This document shows positions 10,709 through 20,264 of a stretch of DNA of 64,000 nt, in pieces (position 1 is the first letter of the stretch; each line of letters starts with the position of its first letter). This stretch comes from Phallus indusiatus (lineage: Eukaryota > Basidiomycota > Agaricomycetes > Phallales > Phallaceae): NCBI GenBank assembly GCA_027605045.1, contig JAQFWX010000083.1, positions 1-64,000 of the forward strand, in the 5' to 3' direction. The notes below the pieces were generated by a model that saw only the letters and a list, made by a program, of their open reading frames with translations, was not told where the DNA came from and searched no databases. Position numbers and translations under genes: made by a program.

Positions 10709-12076
10709 GAGAGCAACTGGATATACTAAGCTTGGACTTGACAGGCCCGACTCTCAGTTAAGCCATTCTGAATGTTTAAACCTTCCTGTTGAAAAAAAAC
10801 TCAAACGTGGATTGTGAAGAAATTTTCCACCACTTCCCGAGATTACATGCGAAAAGATACTAGCCCAAATTTACACTCATCGGAGCATGTACGGGAGACC
10901 AGTGCATCAATTTGAAGATTCTCCAGACGACCCTGCGTACGTCAAATTGTTCATTTGTTTTTTTGTTAAAAAGAAAGAAGAAAAACCCCTATTAATTCAG
11001 TCCCGACAATGAGAGGTAATGTCATCTTATTTTACTCCCGGAAACTTTATTTAACCAATTACAAGTCTCGAACATTTGGGCGATTCGGTGCTGAATTTTA
11101 TCACGACAACTCTCATTCGCGATATGTACCCTTATATCCACGTTGGCCCAGCTACGGTAAGTGGATATCTTGAATTTTGTAACCGTCATAGAGATTGGTT
11201 CTTTCCCTTAGAAGATCCGAGGAATGGTCGTAAAAAATAACAATCTTGCATTTTTGTTAGTCCTAACTCCTGCGATTCTTAGCTATTAAATATCGTCGCC
11301 TCCTGACAAGATAGGTCTCTTGGTTACAAAATGAGCGATTTGTTGCGAGGTCACCATTCCCAAATCGTTGCCCTGCGCAACTCACCTAATATCCAAGGCG
11401 AGTCATGATACCCAATATTTTACACATACCGTCCTAAATTTGAGGCGTTCTCGTAGCCGATGTGTTTGAGGTTTGTTGAATCCATTATTCTGCCATTTGA
11501 TTGAGACTTTATTAGGCATATGTTGGTGGGTTATACCTCACCCAAGGGTTGGAAGCTACCAAATCCTGGCTTTCTACTTTATTCCGACCGTTCATCGTGA
11601 ATGCCTATAACGCTGTCCGAGCAGAGTATTATCCTTCAATCATCACGACAACTGCACCTACACCAGTAGACACATCTTCGCCACTCTCAAAGGAACTCTC
11701 CGAGGCGGTTCCGTCAATACAAGACATTTCGGATGCAATGGAAGGAATGAACATCAACGCCTCAAATTCGCGAACTGCGGTGGATTCTACAGCCACGAAT
11801 TCAATCACGAGCATTACCACAACAGTACCGCCCCAGTCGCCATCTAATCAAATCCCCACCGGCCACCTTATGCTGTTCAACGAGTACGCCGTAAAGAACA
11901 AATTGACCATAACCTGGGTATGGGATCGATCGAATCATGGGAATGGTGAAGTTGGGACATTTTGGGAAGCTCGGGCATTCTTAGGTGATGAATGCGTTGG
12001 AATTGGGAAAGCGAGGAACAAGCAAGTGGCCAAGCACGAGGCGGCTTCGGAGGCCCTGAAGAAACTTGGGATATAA
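10709..12076 (+). CDS. Stand-alone ribonuclease III with dsRNA-binding domain (5' end uncertain)
   Basis: Exons that I can fix are: one ending at 10936, then 11001-11015, 11066-11156, 11212-11255, 11315-11397, 11457-11470 and 11516-12076. The first coding exon is not resolved: the frame upstream of 10815 meets a TGA, so 10709 is only a nominal start and an extra 5' intron is likely. The RNase III domain runs from PPLPEI through THRSMY to the signature LEHLGDSVL and then ADVFEAYVGGLY. The acidic residues used for the two metal ions (E and D of the first motif, D and E of the second) are all present. A Ser/Thr-rich linker of about 80 residues leads to a C-terminal dsRNA-binding motif (LMLFNEYAVKNKL ... 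KQVAKHEAASEALKKLG). The family cleaves double-stranded RNA in rRNA, mRNA or mitochondrial RNA processing. There is no helicase or PAZ domain, so it is not a Dicer. Confidence 0.85.
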
Positions 12077-12466
12077 TATAACCCACTGCTTGATACCCGC
12101 TCAAATTCAGAGCTGAGCGCTGAATCCCAAGGCGGGATGAGTATTTTTCTTTGATCTTGATTTTTGAGTTTTGTCACTGAAATTGTAGAATGTACATCAT
12201 GTTGTTCAAGTTTTGTATATATCACATAAGATTGAAAGGATGTATTAATTCAATGAGCTTGGTTATAATCAATACATTCCAACCTCTACATGAAGACAAA
12301 AACGAAAACCCTTTTTTAACGACGCAGTTACTTTGTGACTCTGAGCAGAAGACGTGGCATTATTTGATTGGCAAAAACACGGCCAGTCACGTTTTCGTAA
12401 CACCAGGTCCATTGATGTCAGTTTTGCGCGACTCTGTCGTTTTCTGTAACCTTGGCTCTGACTATA

Positions 12467-14388
12467 ATGCCCTCAATATCTTTGACCCCAAAGTGGTCTA
12501 CCGAATCATCAAATGATTCTGACCTACTGGTCTCCAAGCGCGCTCTTCCTTTGTACTATCATGGACCTTACACTCAGGACCTCTTGCCATACGATAAAAA
12601 ACCACCATCCAGCCTGGACTATGTTGCCCCTTTGGGATACTATTGTATCAAATGTCTGCTTCACTATTTCGACCAATTGGATTTAGAAGGTTCCCCTCGC
12701 CTTATTTTTGACACGAACACGCGCGGACAGCTTGGGCTGATGAAAATGTTGATACCCTTCTTCAGCCAACGTATGGCATCGTCACAGCTAAAATGGGTAG
12801 ATCCTCGCTTATGGGCCACTCTCATACAACTCTTCAATCATCTCCCATCGGCGTTCAAATCATATTCTCTTCCCCTCTCTGATATATACCTGCCTTTATT
12901 ACAAACCGTCAAGTCGTCCGTTGATTTTACACTGGTTACTGTTCTAGATCTAAGCTGCGAAATGTACCTGACCGACGATACGATCGGACAGCTAAAGCCT
13001 CTGACAAACTTATGCGTACTGGATCTAGGCAGCACGAAAATCAGCAGTTGGGGAATAAAGCAACTTTCAATGTGTTTAACACGGGACGAGGCGAGCGGTG
13101 TCCGATCCGGGCCTTGGGACATCAGAATTCTAAGTATGAGAAGCTGTAGAAGGATTCGCGATGACGTCAAAGCTATTCTACAAAAGTTTCCTTTACTTTC
13201 TGTTGTCGGTGTGTCTTTGGGTTTCGGAATGACGTATCTCGGAAAAAACTGATCAATATCTTGTGTAGATCTTAGAGAAACATCTGTTACCGACACCACC
13301 TTGTCAAAATTTCAACACCATCCATCCCCTCCTTTACGGTTATGTTACTATCCTTGTTCCACGATTTCATGGATTGACGCTCTATGGACACTGCATTCCC
13401 AGGAGCTCTTCAAATGTCGAACACAAAAACCGCATACGCTACATGTCGATACGTTGGAACATCCACCTCCTCATATGATTTGCGATCGTCCTATAGCACT
13501 CCTGAATAAAAAAATGGTCTCAGACAACCATAAAGTCCTCGTCTTACCACCTGGCGGCAAAAATAAATGTCAACTAGGGGATAACCAGAAGCCTGTCTGT
13601 CCACTGACTGATCGCGACAACCAACGTTTCAAACGGAGTAATCTGGACTATGACGAAGAAACCGAAATTGAGAGTTCGGAAGGGTATGATCATGATGATT
13701 ATGTGACGGAAACGGTGTGTCTCGGTTGAAATTTCAACTCAAATAACCTAACGACTGTTCAGTGGGAAGATACTGCTAGGAGTATATCAGATACATTGGC
13801 TGCACGAGAGTTCTATGCTCCAACAAGCGGATCGAACTTAGATGAAATGTCAAAGACCGAGCAATTCGCCCCTTCGTCCCAAAATTCGGACAAAGATTTA
13901 AGATTCATGTTCTTCCGACACCCACCTTCGGTCGACAGTGTCCACACCCATTCCCTTTTAGACGTGAATGATACACGTTCTATACGCAACAAACAACTTT
14001 CTGACAGTATACTCATGCGAAAGAAGGCGAAAATGGCAGATTTCACTCGAGCACTCTTGAGTACGACAAGTGAGGCCAGAGAAGATGGGAAACGGAATTC
14101 TACCGATAACGCTTTGTCGATACAAGTCTCTGTGCCGGTAAACCCATTTCGGGCAAAAAATGCCCCACGAAAACAGACGTCGGTAAATCCAGTGACTCGT
14201 ACCAAAGCAGACCTCAATTCTGCGGATCAACAAGGTGAGCATGGAGAATGTGTCATGCTATATACTCGGGCGTTAAAAACGCAGATTCTCACTATTCATA
14301 AGTAGAAGTTCCTTTTTGCCAGCCGAAAAAAAGTAATATCACGAGAGGTTTTGATATGAAAGCGTGGACATCCAAAACGAAGAAATGA
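12467..14388 (+). CDS. Leucine-rich-repeat-like protein with disordered C-terminus
   Basis: I model four exons: 12467-13208, 13269-13714, 13763-14234 and 14303-14388, with introns of 48 to 68 nt and all phases matching. The first ATG (12467) follows a frame without an earlier ATG. Residues 150 to 260 contain LRR-like units such as VTVLDLSCEMYLTDD, LTNLCVLDLGSTKIS and, across intron 1, LSVVDLRETSVTD, the arrangement seen in AMN1 or F-box-LRR type repeats. No F-box is evident at the N-terminus. The second half is charged and low in hydrophobics, with an acidic patch (DYDEETEIESSEG) and basic tracts (MRKKAKMAD, WTSKTKK at the C-terminus), suggesting disorder and perhaps a nuclear location. No enzymatic motif is visible. 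It starts 390 bp after the RNase III stop on the same strand. Confidence 0.72.
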
Positions 14389-14717
14389 CGCGTTGCCCGC
14401 CATCGTCCTTTGTTTAGGGAAAAATGCTCTTGACATAAACGTTGAACGTTGAACGTTCTGAATGGTACGTAGATTTGTCAAGTTGTGTCCTTACATGCAT
14501 TCAGCTAGCGATCTCAATACTTCAAATGCAAATCAGGAGAAGAAGCATGGTTGCTCGCGGTGTACCCGTGTAAAAATTAGGTCGTGCATGTAAGATACAC
14601 ATGAGAACTCGATTGCCCCCAAACGCTAAATAAACACTCTATACTTATTACTTATTAGACGGACAGTCAATGCGTTCCATCTAAACATATATATTCAATT
14701 GCCAACAAAACGTCGCT

Positions 14718-15060
14718 TCAAACGAAGAAATCCTGGGAATAAGAAAGATGACCATAATTATGACCATAATCATTATCACCCGGAATGTAAGAATATCCTT
14801 TCTTTATTGACAGTGCCAGAAGTCCTTTCCCAATAAGTACCATTGTCTCGAAGCACGACGAAGCAGGAGAATTACATTGCGGGAGGAGTATAGTCTGAGA
14901 GAGAAGACATAACAAAGCCTCTCCAAACTCTCGCAGTAAAGCTTTATATACATGTTTCACCTGACCTGCTTCCTTTTCAAGAAACACAGCTATGAATATG
15001 GCGATAAAAAACAATGTGATGGTAAATATGACAACGTCCGTGACGAACGGGAAGGCATTG
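14718..15060 (-). CDS. Possible small membrane protein, incomplete model
   Basis: A minus-strand frame ending at 14718 encodes a strong hydrophobic segment (DVVIFTITLFFIAIFIAVF) followed by a soluble stretch (LEKEAGQVKHVYKALLREFG) and a Tyr/His/Asp-rich tail. There is no ATG at the start of the frame; it would have to be reached by splicing, for example at the acceptor ending near 15080. I could not find a convincing first exon. It may be a real single-span protein or a chance frame. Confidence 0.25.
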
Positions 15061-15557
15061 CCAAGTGGCAGTGGTGGTGATGAACGAGGATGCTATGCGG
15101 CTGACCTTCGAGCAGCTTCTTATTGAGAACTAAAGAAAAAGAAAGACAGGTATTCTTCAAAAATTCGTATATGATGAGATATAGTGTTTCAGTTCTGAAT
15201 ATCTTAAATAGTGTAGATTCAATATCACAAGTATCTCTGTCAAAGTCGCTACACGTTATTCATTTTATTACGGCAATTTTAAATAGTATTTGGTATGATG
15301 TATGGCGAGGGTGCCCTGTGGCGATGATCGATCCCGACGAAAGCTGACTACGATGGAAACGAGGAGATAAGGACGACCCGAGGAATGACTACTGGCCAGA
15401 GAGGTCTGAGTGGGAAACGTAAAATGAAGAAATTTGAATTACAGCGTCATTGTATTTGGACTCAACCGGATCCTACATTGTTATTGACATAACAGGATTA
15501 TAATAACTGAAGTGCCAAAATCTCTGAAAAAAAGAAATTGTCAGTGGTTTAGCGACG

Positions 15558-15575
15558 CGTGACGAATTCGTCACG
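15558..15575. promoter_or_regulatory. 18-bp palindrome with two TGACG half-sites
   Basis: The bases cgtgacgaattcgtcacg equal their own reverse complement over all 18 positions. They place a TGACG and a CGTCA half-site on either side of a central gaattc. TGACG is the half-site read by ATF/CREB-type bZIP factors. It lies 175 bp upstream of the LEA-like gene's ATG, so it is probably a promoter element of that gene. The binding factor is inferred. Confidence 0.5.
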
Positions 15576-15634
15576 ACTCTACCATCATCATGACGCATTA
15601 TCACTTTCAAAGCTCCCCACTTAGCCTCGCAAAG

Positions 15635-15642
15635 TGACGTCA
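15635..15642. promoter_or_regulatory. Consensus CRE (ATF/CREB site) upstream of LEA-like gene
   Basis: The sequence tgacgtca is the perfect palindromic cAMP-response-element consensus, bound in fungi by Atf1/Sko1-type bZIP factors acting in osmotic and oxidative stress. It sits 108 bp before the ATG at 15750. Further half-sites lie at 15591 (tgacg) and 15662 (cgtca). The position and the stress-like product make a role in stress induction plausible. Confidence 0.5.
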
Positions 15643-15749
15643 TCTAATCAATCACCAGACTCGTCACTTGCGTACTCCTCAACAATGTCGAAAGGTCTTA
15701 AATACTATATGGCCCAGACCAGCCTCATCTTTCTTTCTCAATAATAAAC

Positions 15750-17338
15750 ATGGCTACTGTGACTTATCCACCAACCATTGTTCCTTCTCCGAATACACCT
15801 GCCGAAGAATGGGCACAACAAACTACTACCGTTGTCAACAGCGCAGGCGATGAACACAACAGTGTCGAAAATCCTGTCACTACACATACCACCACCACCA
15901 CCACCACAGTCTCAGAACTCGCGCCTGAGACTATGGGTATTCCAGGGAGCTATCCTGGTATTATAAGTACGTTTGTGAATTTAGAAAATACCGTGAATCC
16001 TATGGCTAACACTAGATCAATCACAAGGCGACTATGACACTGAACGTTTGAAGGAGAACACTAGAGAAGCTCTGGCAGCTGCATCAGACACTGCGCAAGA
16101 GCTTTATCAGAAGGCTGAGCAAACGGCGAAGGAGTATATCCCAGTCGCTCAACAGAACATAAATGAGAAGGCCCAGACGGTCTACGAAACTGCGGAACAG
16201 GCCGCCAGACAATATTTGCCCGAATCCGTTATTGGAAAACTGGAGCAAGTGGGTGTTTTAGGCTCTAAACCAATACCTAGTAAGAAAGCGCACCAATTTT
16301 GAATGTTATGAACGTCACCTTTCACTCAGATGGTTATGTGGAAAGCGATTCACGCCCTGTTCCATATACATCGATGCCAACGGACGAAATTGGACCGTTT
16401 CATCCCACGCGTGGTGGAGTAGGAACATTACCGGGCCAACCAACTGAAGCCGCCGTTGCGAAACTCCCAGACGAACGCATCGAAGAGATGCGGGAGGAAC
16501 AGCTACCCACGCACGAAACTCAAACTGGTCCCACTCCTGGGGGCGTAGGTTCACTACCCGGAACAAGAAGCGAGACTAGTATTGCCAAACTTCCAGAGGA
16601 GCGCCTTCAAAGTAAAGATACGACTTCCGTTCCAACGCCAGATTCGCGTCTGGACCACCTTCGGGGCGAGATGCCCTCTAGGGAAGTCGATACTGGACCC
16701 ACTCATGGTGGAGTTGGAACGTTACCAGGTCCACGGAGTGAAAGTGGAGTCGCTAAACTACCAGAAGAACGAATTACCGAGGCGAAGGACTCCAGCTCTC
16801 CAGTTGTCGCCGTCGGCACGACTGGTCTAAAAGGTGAGAAGCATATTCATTTCGCCGTTAATTGTAAAAGTGCCTAAACATATTTAAATGCAGATACGAA
16901 GAAATCAGCAGCTGAAGCTAGTGACAAAAAGCCGCCGCAGACGATCTTGCCACTAACTGAGGCTACATCAACGCCGAGTGGACTAACAGCACCTCCGAAA
17001 ACTGGCCAACATGTCCCTATTGACGATAACAACATCAACAACATAACAGGGCAAGAAACGCGTGGAACTGGAGCGGGGCTCCACGGTGTGGAGCCCGCGA
17101 AACCTCGAACTGTCATTGTAGGGGACGACAGCTCAGGTTCTTCGACAGCAGATACACATGAAAAGGTAGGCATTTTTTTTCTTATTTTGTCCCAAATATG
17201 TTCCTACTAACCTTTTTTTCTCGAATTAAGGTATCGATGAAGACAAAGATGAAAGCCAACGCAAAGATTTTAGGGGGAAAACTTACTCGAGACAAGGAAT
17301 TGGTGGAAGAAGGAAAATCTCTAAAGGCCGGCAATTAG
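15750..17338 (+). CDS. LEA-like intrinsically disordered stress protein with GGVGxLPG repeats
   Basis: I model five exons: 15750-15966, 16028-16279, 16330-16833, 16894-17165 and 17231-17338, summing to 451 codons including the stop. The N-terminus is Thr/Pro-rich with a run of seven Thr encoded by an acc repeat. Residues 75 to 150 form a charged amphipathic helix rich in Ala, Glu and Lys (ALAAASDTAQELYQKAEQTA), like group 3 LEA proteins. Exon 3 carries three copies of a unit with the cores GGVGTLPG, GGVGSLPG and GGVGTLPG, each followed by a variant of AKLPEER. The last exon (KMKANAKILGGKLTRDKELV) resembles CsbD-like or other stress proteins with KxxGKLTxD wording. There is no signal peptide or membrane segment. 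A role in protecting proteins or membranes during desiccation or stress is inferred from composition and from the upstream CRE-type sites. Confidence 0.78.
16413..16790 (+). repeat. Three in-frame protein repeats, GGVGxLPG...AKLPEER
   Basis: Units begin at 16413, 16539 and 16707, spaced 42 and 56 codons apart. Each has a Gly/Pro core (GGVG-T/S-LPG), then about 10 residues, then AKLP followed by D or E, E, R. The third gap contains an extra insert (TTSVPTPDSRLDHLRGEMP). The units are diverged at the DNA level, so they look old and maintained. Confidence 0.8.
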
Positions 17339-18181
17339 TAGCGACCTTTTTCCATCTGTAATATCAGTGTACGATTAACACGAATTGAATTGATTATTCC
17401 TACCGAAATTCAGGCTTGAGTATCCGATTTCATTTCAAAGATGGAGGGATCACTGCCCGGGAAAAAGTATATGGCTAGTGCGCATGCTCACATGTTGTTG
17501 AGACAACAAACAGACAGGAGACAGCAAATACTCCTTCTCCGTGTAAACTAAAACAATTGATGCCTCACTTGCGGCCCTCCAGTGTGGTGATCCTAGTGAG
17601 CATAAAAATAGACGATGATGTGAATATTATTGATAGAACATGTACGGATTAACTACAGGAGAATTAAGACATAATGGAAAATCCGATTTGGTGTGTCATG
17701 AGGTTTAATCCGAAAGTGCTCACTGGTGTAGGAAGAAGCTCCCAAGACGAAAGGCCAAGTCATCAAAGTGCTTCTTTATAAAAATAAACAGAGTTGAAAC
17801 TTTGCGCCCTTTTCTCGGCCAGAATCGAGGAACTATTACGGCTCAATACGAATCATTGAAACTGATGTTGGTAGCACCTTGCAGCACCTTGTGACTGAAG
17901 CCATTGACCGCACCGGTCACACTGTATCTCCATCCCTTGACCTTTGATTTTTTCCTGCATCCGACAACTTACCTCGATGGCGGTAGGGCAAAGGCGACGT
18001 AAACTACCTGGCTGGCTGCTTATCATATGGTCCTAGTTTGGCTGCAAGATCTGTTCGTCAAGCTATTTTACCGCGAAATTAGCACTATAAAAACGACTGG
18101 AAATGACCTTCACTCAGTCCTCATCCGCTCAGGTTCTACTCGTGTATTCGAACCCAAATCAAAGCGAGCAACATCACCACC
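17339..18181. other. Intergenic region and GH7 promoter
   Basis: About 840 bp between the LEA-like gene and the GH7 gene, with no coding frame of note. The proximal part holds a TATA box at 18086. A short duplication (caccttgcagcaccttg) lies near 17875-17892. Confidence 0.5.
18086..18093 (+). promoter_or_regulatory. TATA box of the GH7 gene
   Basis: The sequence tataaaaa lies 96 bp before the ATG at 18182, a usual distance for strongly induced cellulase genes. Confidence 0.6.
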
Positions 18182-19877
18182 ATGTTCAATAAAGCAGCTC
18201 TTGTTCTCTTCTCCCTCATCGCTGTATCTCTCGGTCAGCAAGTCGGTACCTCCACCGCTGAAGTCCATCCCTCTCTTACTTGGGAGACATGCACGACTAG
18301 CGGCTGCACAACCAACCAAGGTAGCGTTGTCTTGGACTCCAACTGGCGATGGGTACACGACGTCGGTGGATACACCAACTGCTATACCGGCAACACCTGG
18401 AACCCAACTTACTGCCCCGATGGTGTCACTTGTGCCGAAAACTGCGCTTTGGACGGTGCAGAATACGAGACAACCTACGGTATCAGCTCCACGGGAAGTT
18501 CGCTCACCCTCGATTTCGTCACCACCAGTTCTCAGAAGAACGTCGGTTCACGTGTCTACTTGATGTCCAGCGACGACACCAACTACGAGATCTTCAATCT
18601 CCTCAACAAAGAGTTTACTTTCGACGTCGATTTGACCAACTTGCCTTGTGGTTTGAACGGTGCGCTGTACTTCTCGCAGATGGACGCTGACGGTGGTCTA
18701 TCCAAATACCCCAACAACAAGGCTGGTGCCGCCTATGGTACCGGTTACTGTGACTCTCAATGCCCTCGAGACCTCAAGTTCATTAACGGAGAGGTAAGGC
18801 AAAGTATTGTATGCTGCGCATGACACTGTTGTTTTAAACTCTTTTCTTTACTCATAGGGTAACGTCGCTGGATGGACTGCGAACCCCAACAACACCAACG
18901 CCGGAACGGGTAACTTTGGTTCGTGCTGCAACGAAATGGACGTTTGGGAAGCCAACTCCATCTCTGCGGCATTCACCCCCCACCCATGTACCGTTCAAGG
19001 TCAGACCGAATGCACAGGTGAACAATGCGCGATCACCGACCGATACGACGGTCTGTGCGACCCCGACGGTTGCGACTTCAACTCCTTCCGTATGGGAGAT
19101 GAGACCTTCTATGGACCTGGTATGACTGTCGACACCAACTCCGTCTTCACCGTCGTCACCCAGTTCTTGACGAGCGACAACACCACCACCGGTACCCTCA
19201 GTGAAATTCGTCGTATCTATGTTCAGAATGGTGTCGTCATCCAGAACAGCAACAGCGACATTGCGGGATTGCCCACTTTCAACTCTATCACCGAGACTTT
19301 CTGTGATGACCAGAAAACCGTCTTCAACGACACTACCAGCTTCCAGTCTCACGGTGGATTGACCAACATGGGTGAAGCTTTCGGCTCAGGAATGGTCCTC
19401 GTTTTGAGTATTTGGGACGACTATGCTGCGCAAATGTTGTGGCTCGATTCCGACTACCCTGTCGGTGCCGACGTCTCTAGCCCCGGTGTCGCCCGTGGAA
19501 CATGTGCTACTACCTCTGGTGCGCCCGCGGTTGTGGAATCACAATCCGCCAACGCCTACGTTACCTTCTCGAACATCAAATTCGGTGATATTGGTACCAC
19601 TTTCTCTGGAAGCAGCAACCAATCTCCTTCCCAACCCACGACCCCGACCCCGACCCCGAACCCAACCTCTCCCAGCAAGTCTACCACTGTTTCTGCTCCT
19701 GCTGCGACTCAGTCTAAGTACGGTCAATGGTAAGTCTTTCACCAAACGTTTTTTTTAGAAAATATTTCCTTATTCACATAATCCTTCAGTGGCGGTACCG
19801 ACTGGACCGGTCCAACTGCCTGCGCCTCTGGCTCAACCTGCACTTACTCTAACCCCTACTACAGTCAGTGTCTCTGA
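18182..19877 (+). CDS. Secreted GH7 cellobiohydrolase with C-terminal CBM1
   Basis: Three exons: 18182-18793, 18858-19729 and 19790-19877, giving 524 codons including the stop. The protein starts with a signal peptide ([18 protein letters not shown]) and the mature N-terminus [12 protein letters not shown] typical of fungal Cel7A. The catalytic motif EMDVWEANS holds the nucleophile Glu, the auxiliary Asp and the acid/base Glu. Many Cys pairs ([31 protein letters not shown]) match the GH7 disulphide pattern. After the catalytic domain comes a Pro/Thr/Ser linker ([17 protein letters not shown]). The cellulose-binding module CBM1 follows ([15 protein letters not shown] to YYSQCL). It cuts cellobiose from the reducing ends of cellulose, outside the cell. 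The last intron splits the first Cys codon of the CBM1. Expression is probably carbon-regulated; a TATA box is visible upstream. Confidence 0.97.
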
Positions 19878-20264
19878 GCGACGAACGCAAGCAATTTCGT
19901 TCAAAAGGTTCTTTTTTCCGGTGTTATAAATGATTGTTCTTGTACAAAACTTACGCGCACGAGATTCCGGCGAAAAATATCACTAGAAAAACAAAAAAAA
20001 AGATGTAACATACTTCCGTGTTCTCAAAATATCATTCTCGTGTCTTTAACTCGGAGTGAAGCCGAGCAGGGTATCAAGGCAAAAACAAATGGCTTTCATT
20101 AGTCCATAGAGTGAATAATTATAGCAGTGAAAGAAAAGGAAAGAAAAATATGGCTTCTTTAGCGTATACAATAAAAAAAAGACGAAAGGTTATTGCGTGT
20201 TACGCTCTCAAACACCACGTCATGAAATAAAGAGGCTGGTACCCGTAAAGAGAAGAGATAATGA
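19878..20264. other. Intergenic, convergent 3' ends
   Basis: 387 bp between the stops of the GH7 gene and the flippase gene, which converge. An A-rich stretch (caaaaaaaaaga, around 19990) may be part of the terminator region. There are no other features. Confidence 0.5.

Larger units (their letters stand above)
14389..15749. other. Intergenic region with a possible small minus-strand membrane protein
   Basis: About 1.36 kb. It includes a short tandem of gttgaac units near 14440-14456 and a minus-strand hydrophobic frame, listed separately. The last 200 bp are the promoter of the LEA-like gene, with palindromic TGACG-type sites, also listed separately. Confidence 0.5.

Noticed and set aside
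11250..11330. Frameshift in the RNase III gene after AFLL
   Set aside because: A 59-nt intron (gttagt to gatag) removes the apparent stop and restores LGYKMSDLLRGHHSQ in frame.
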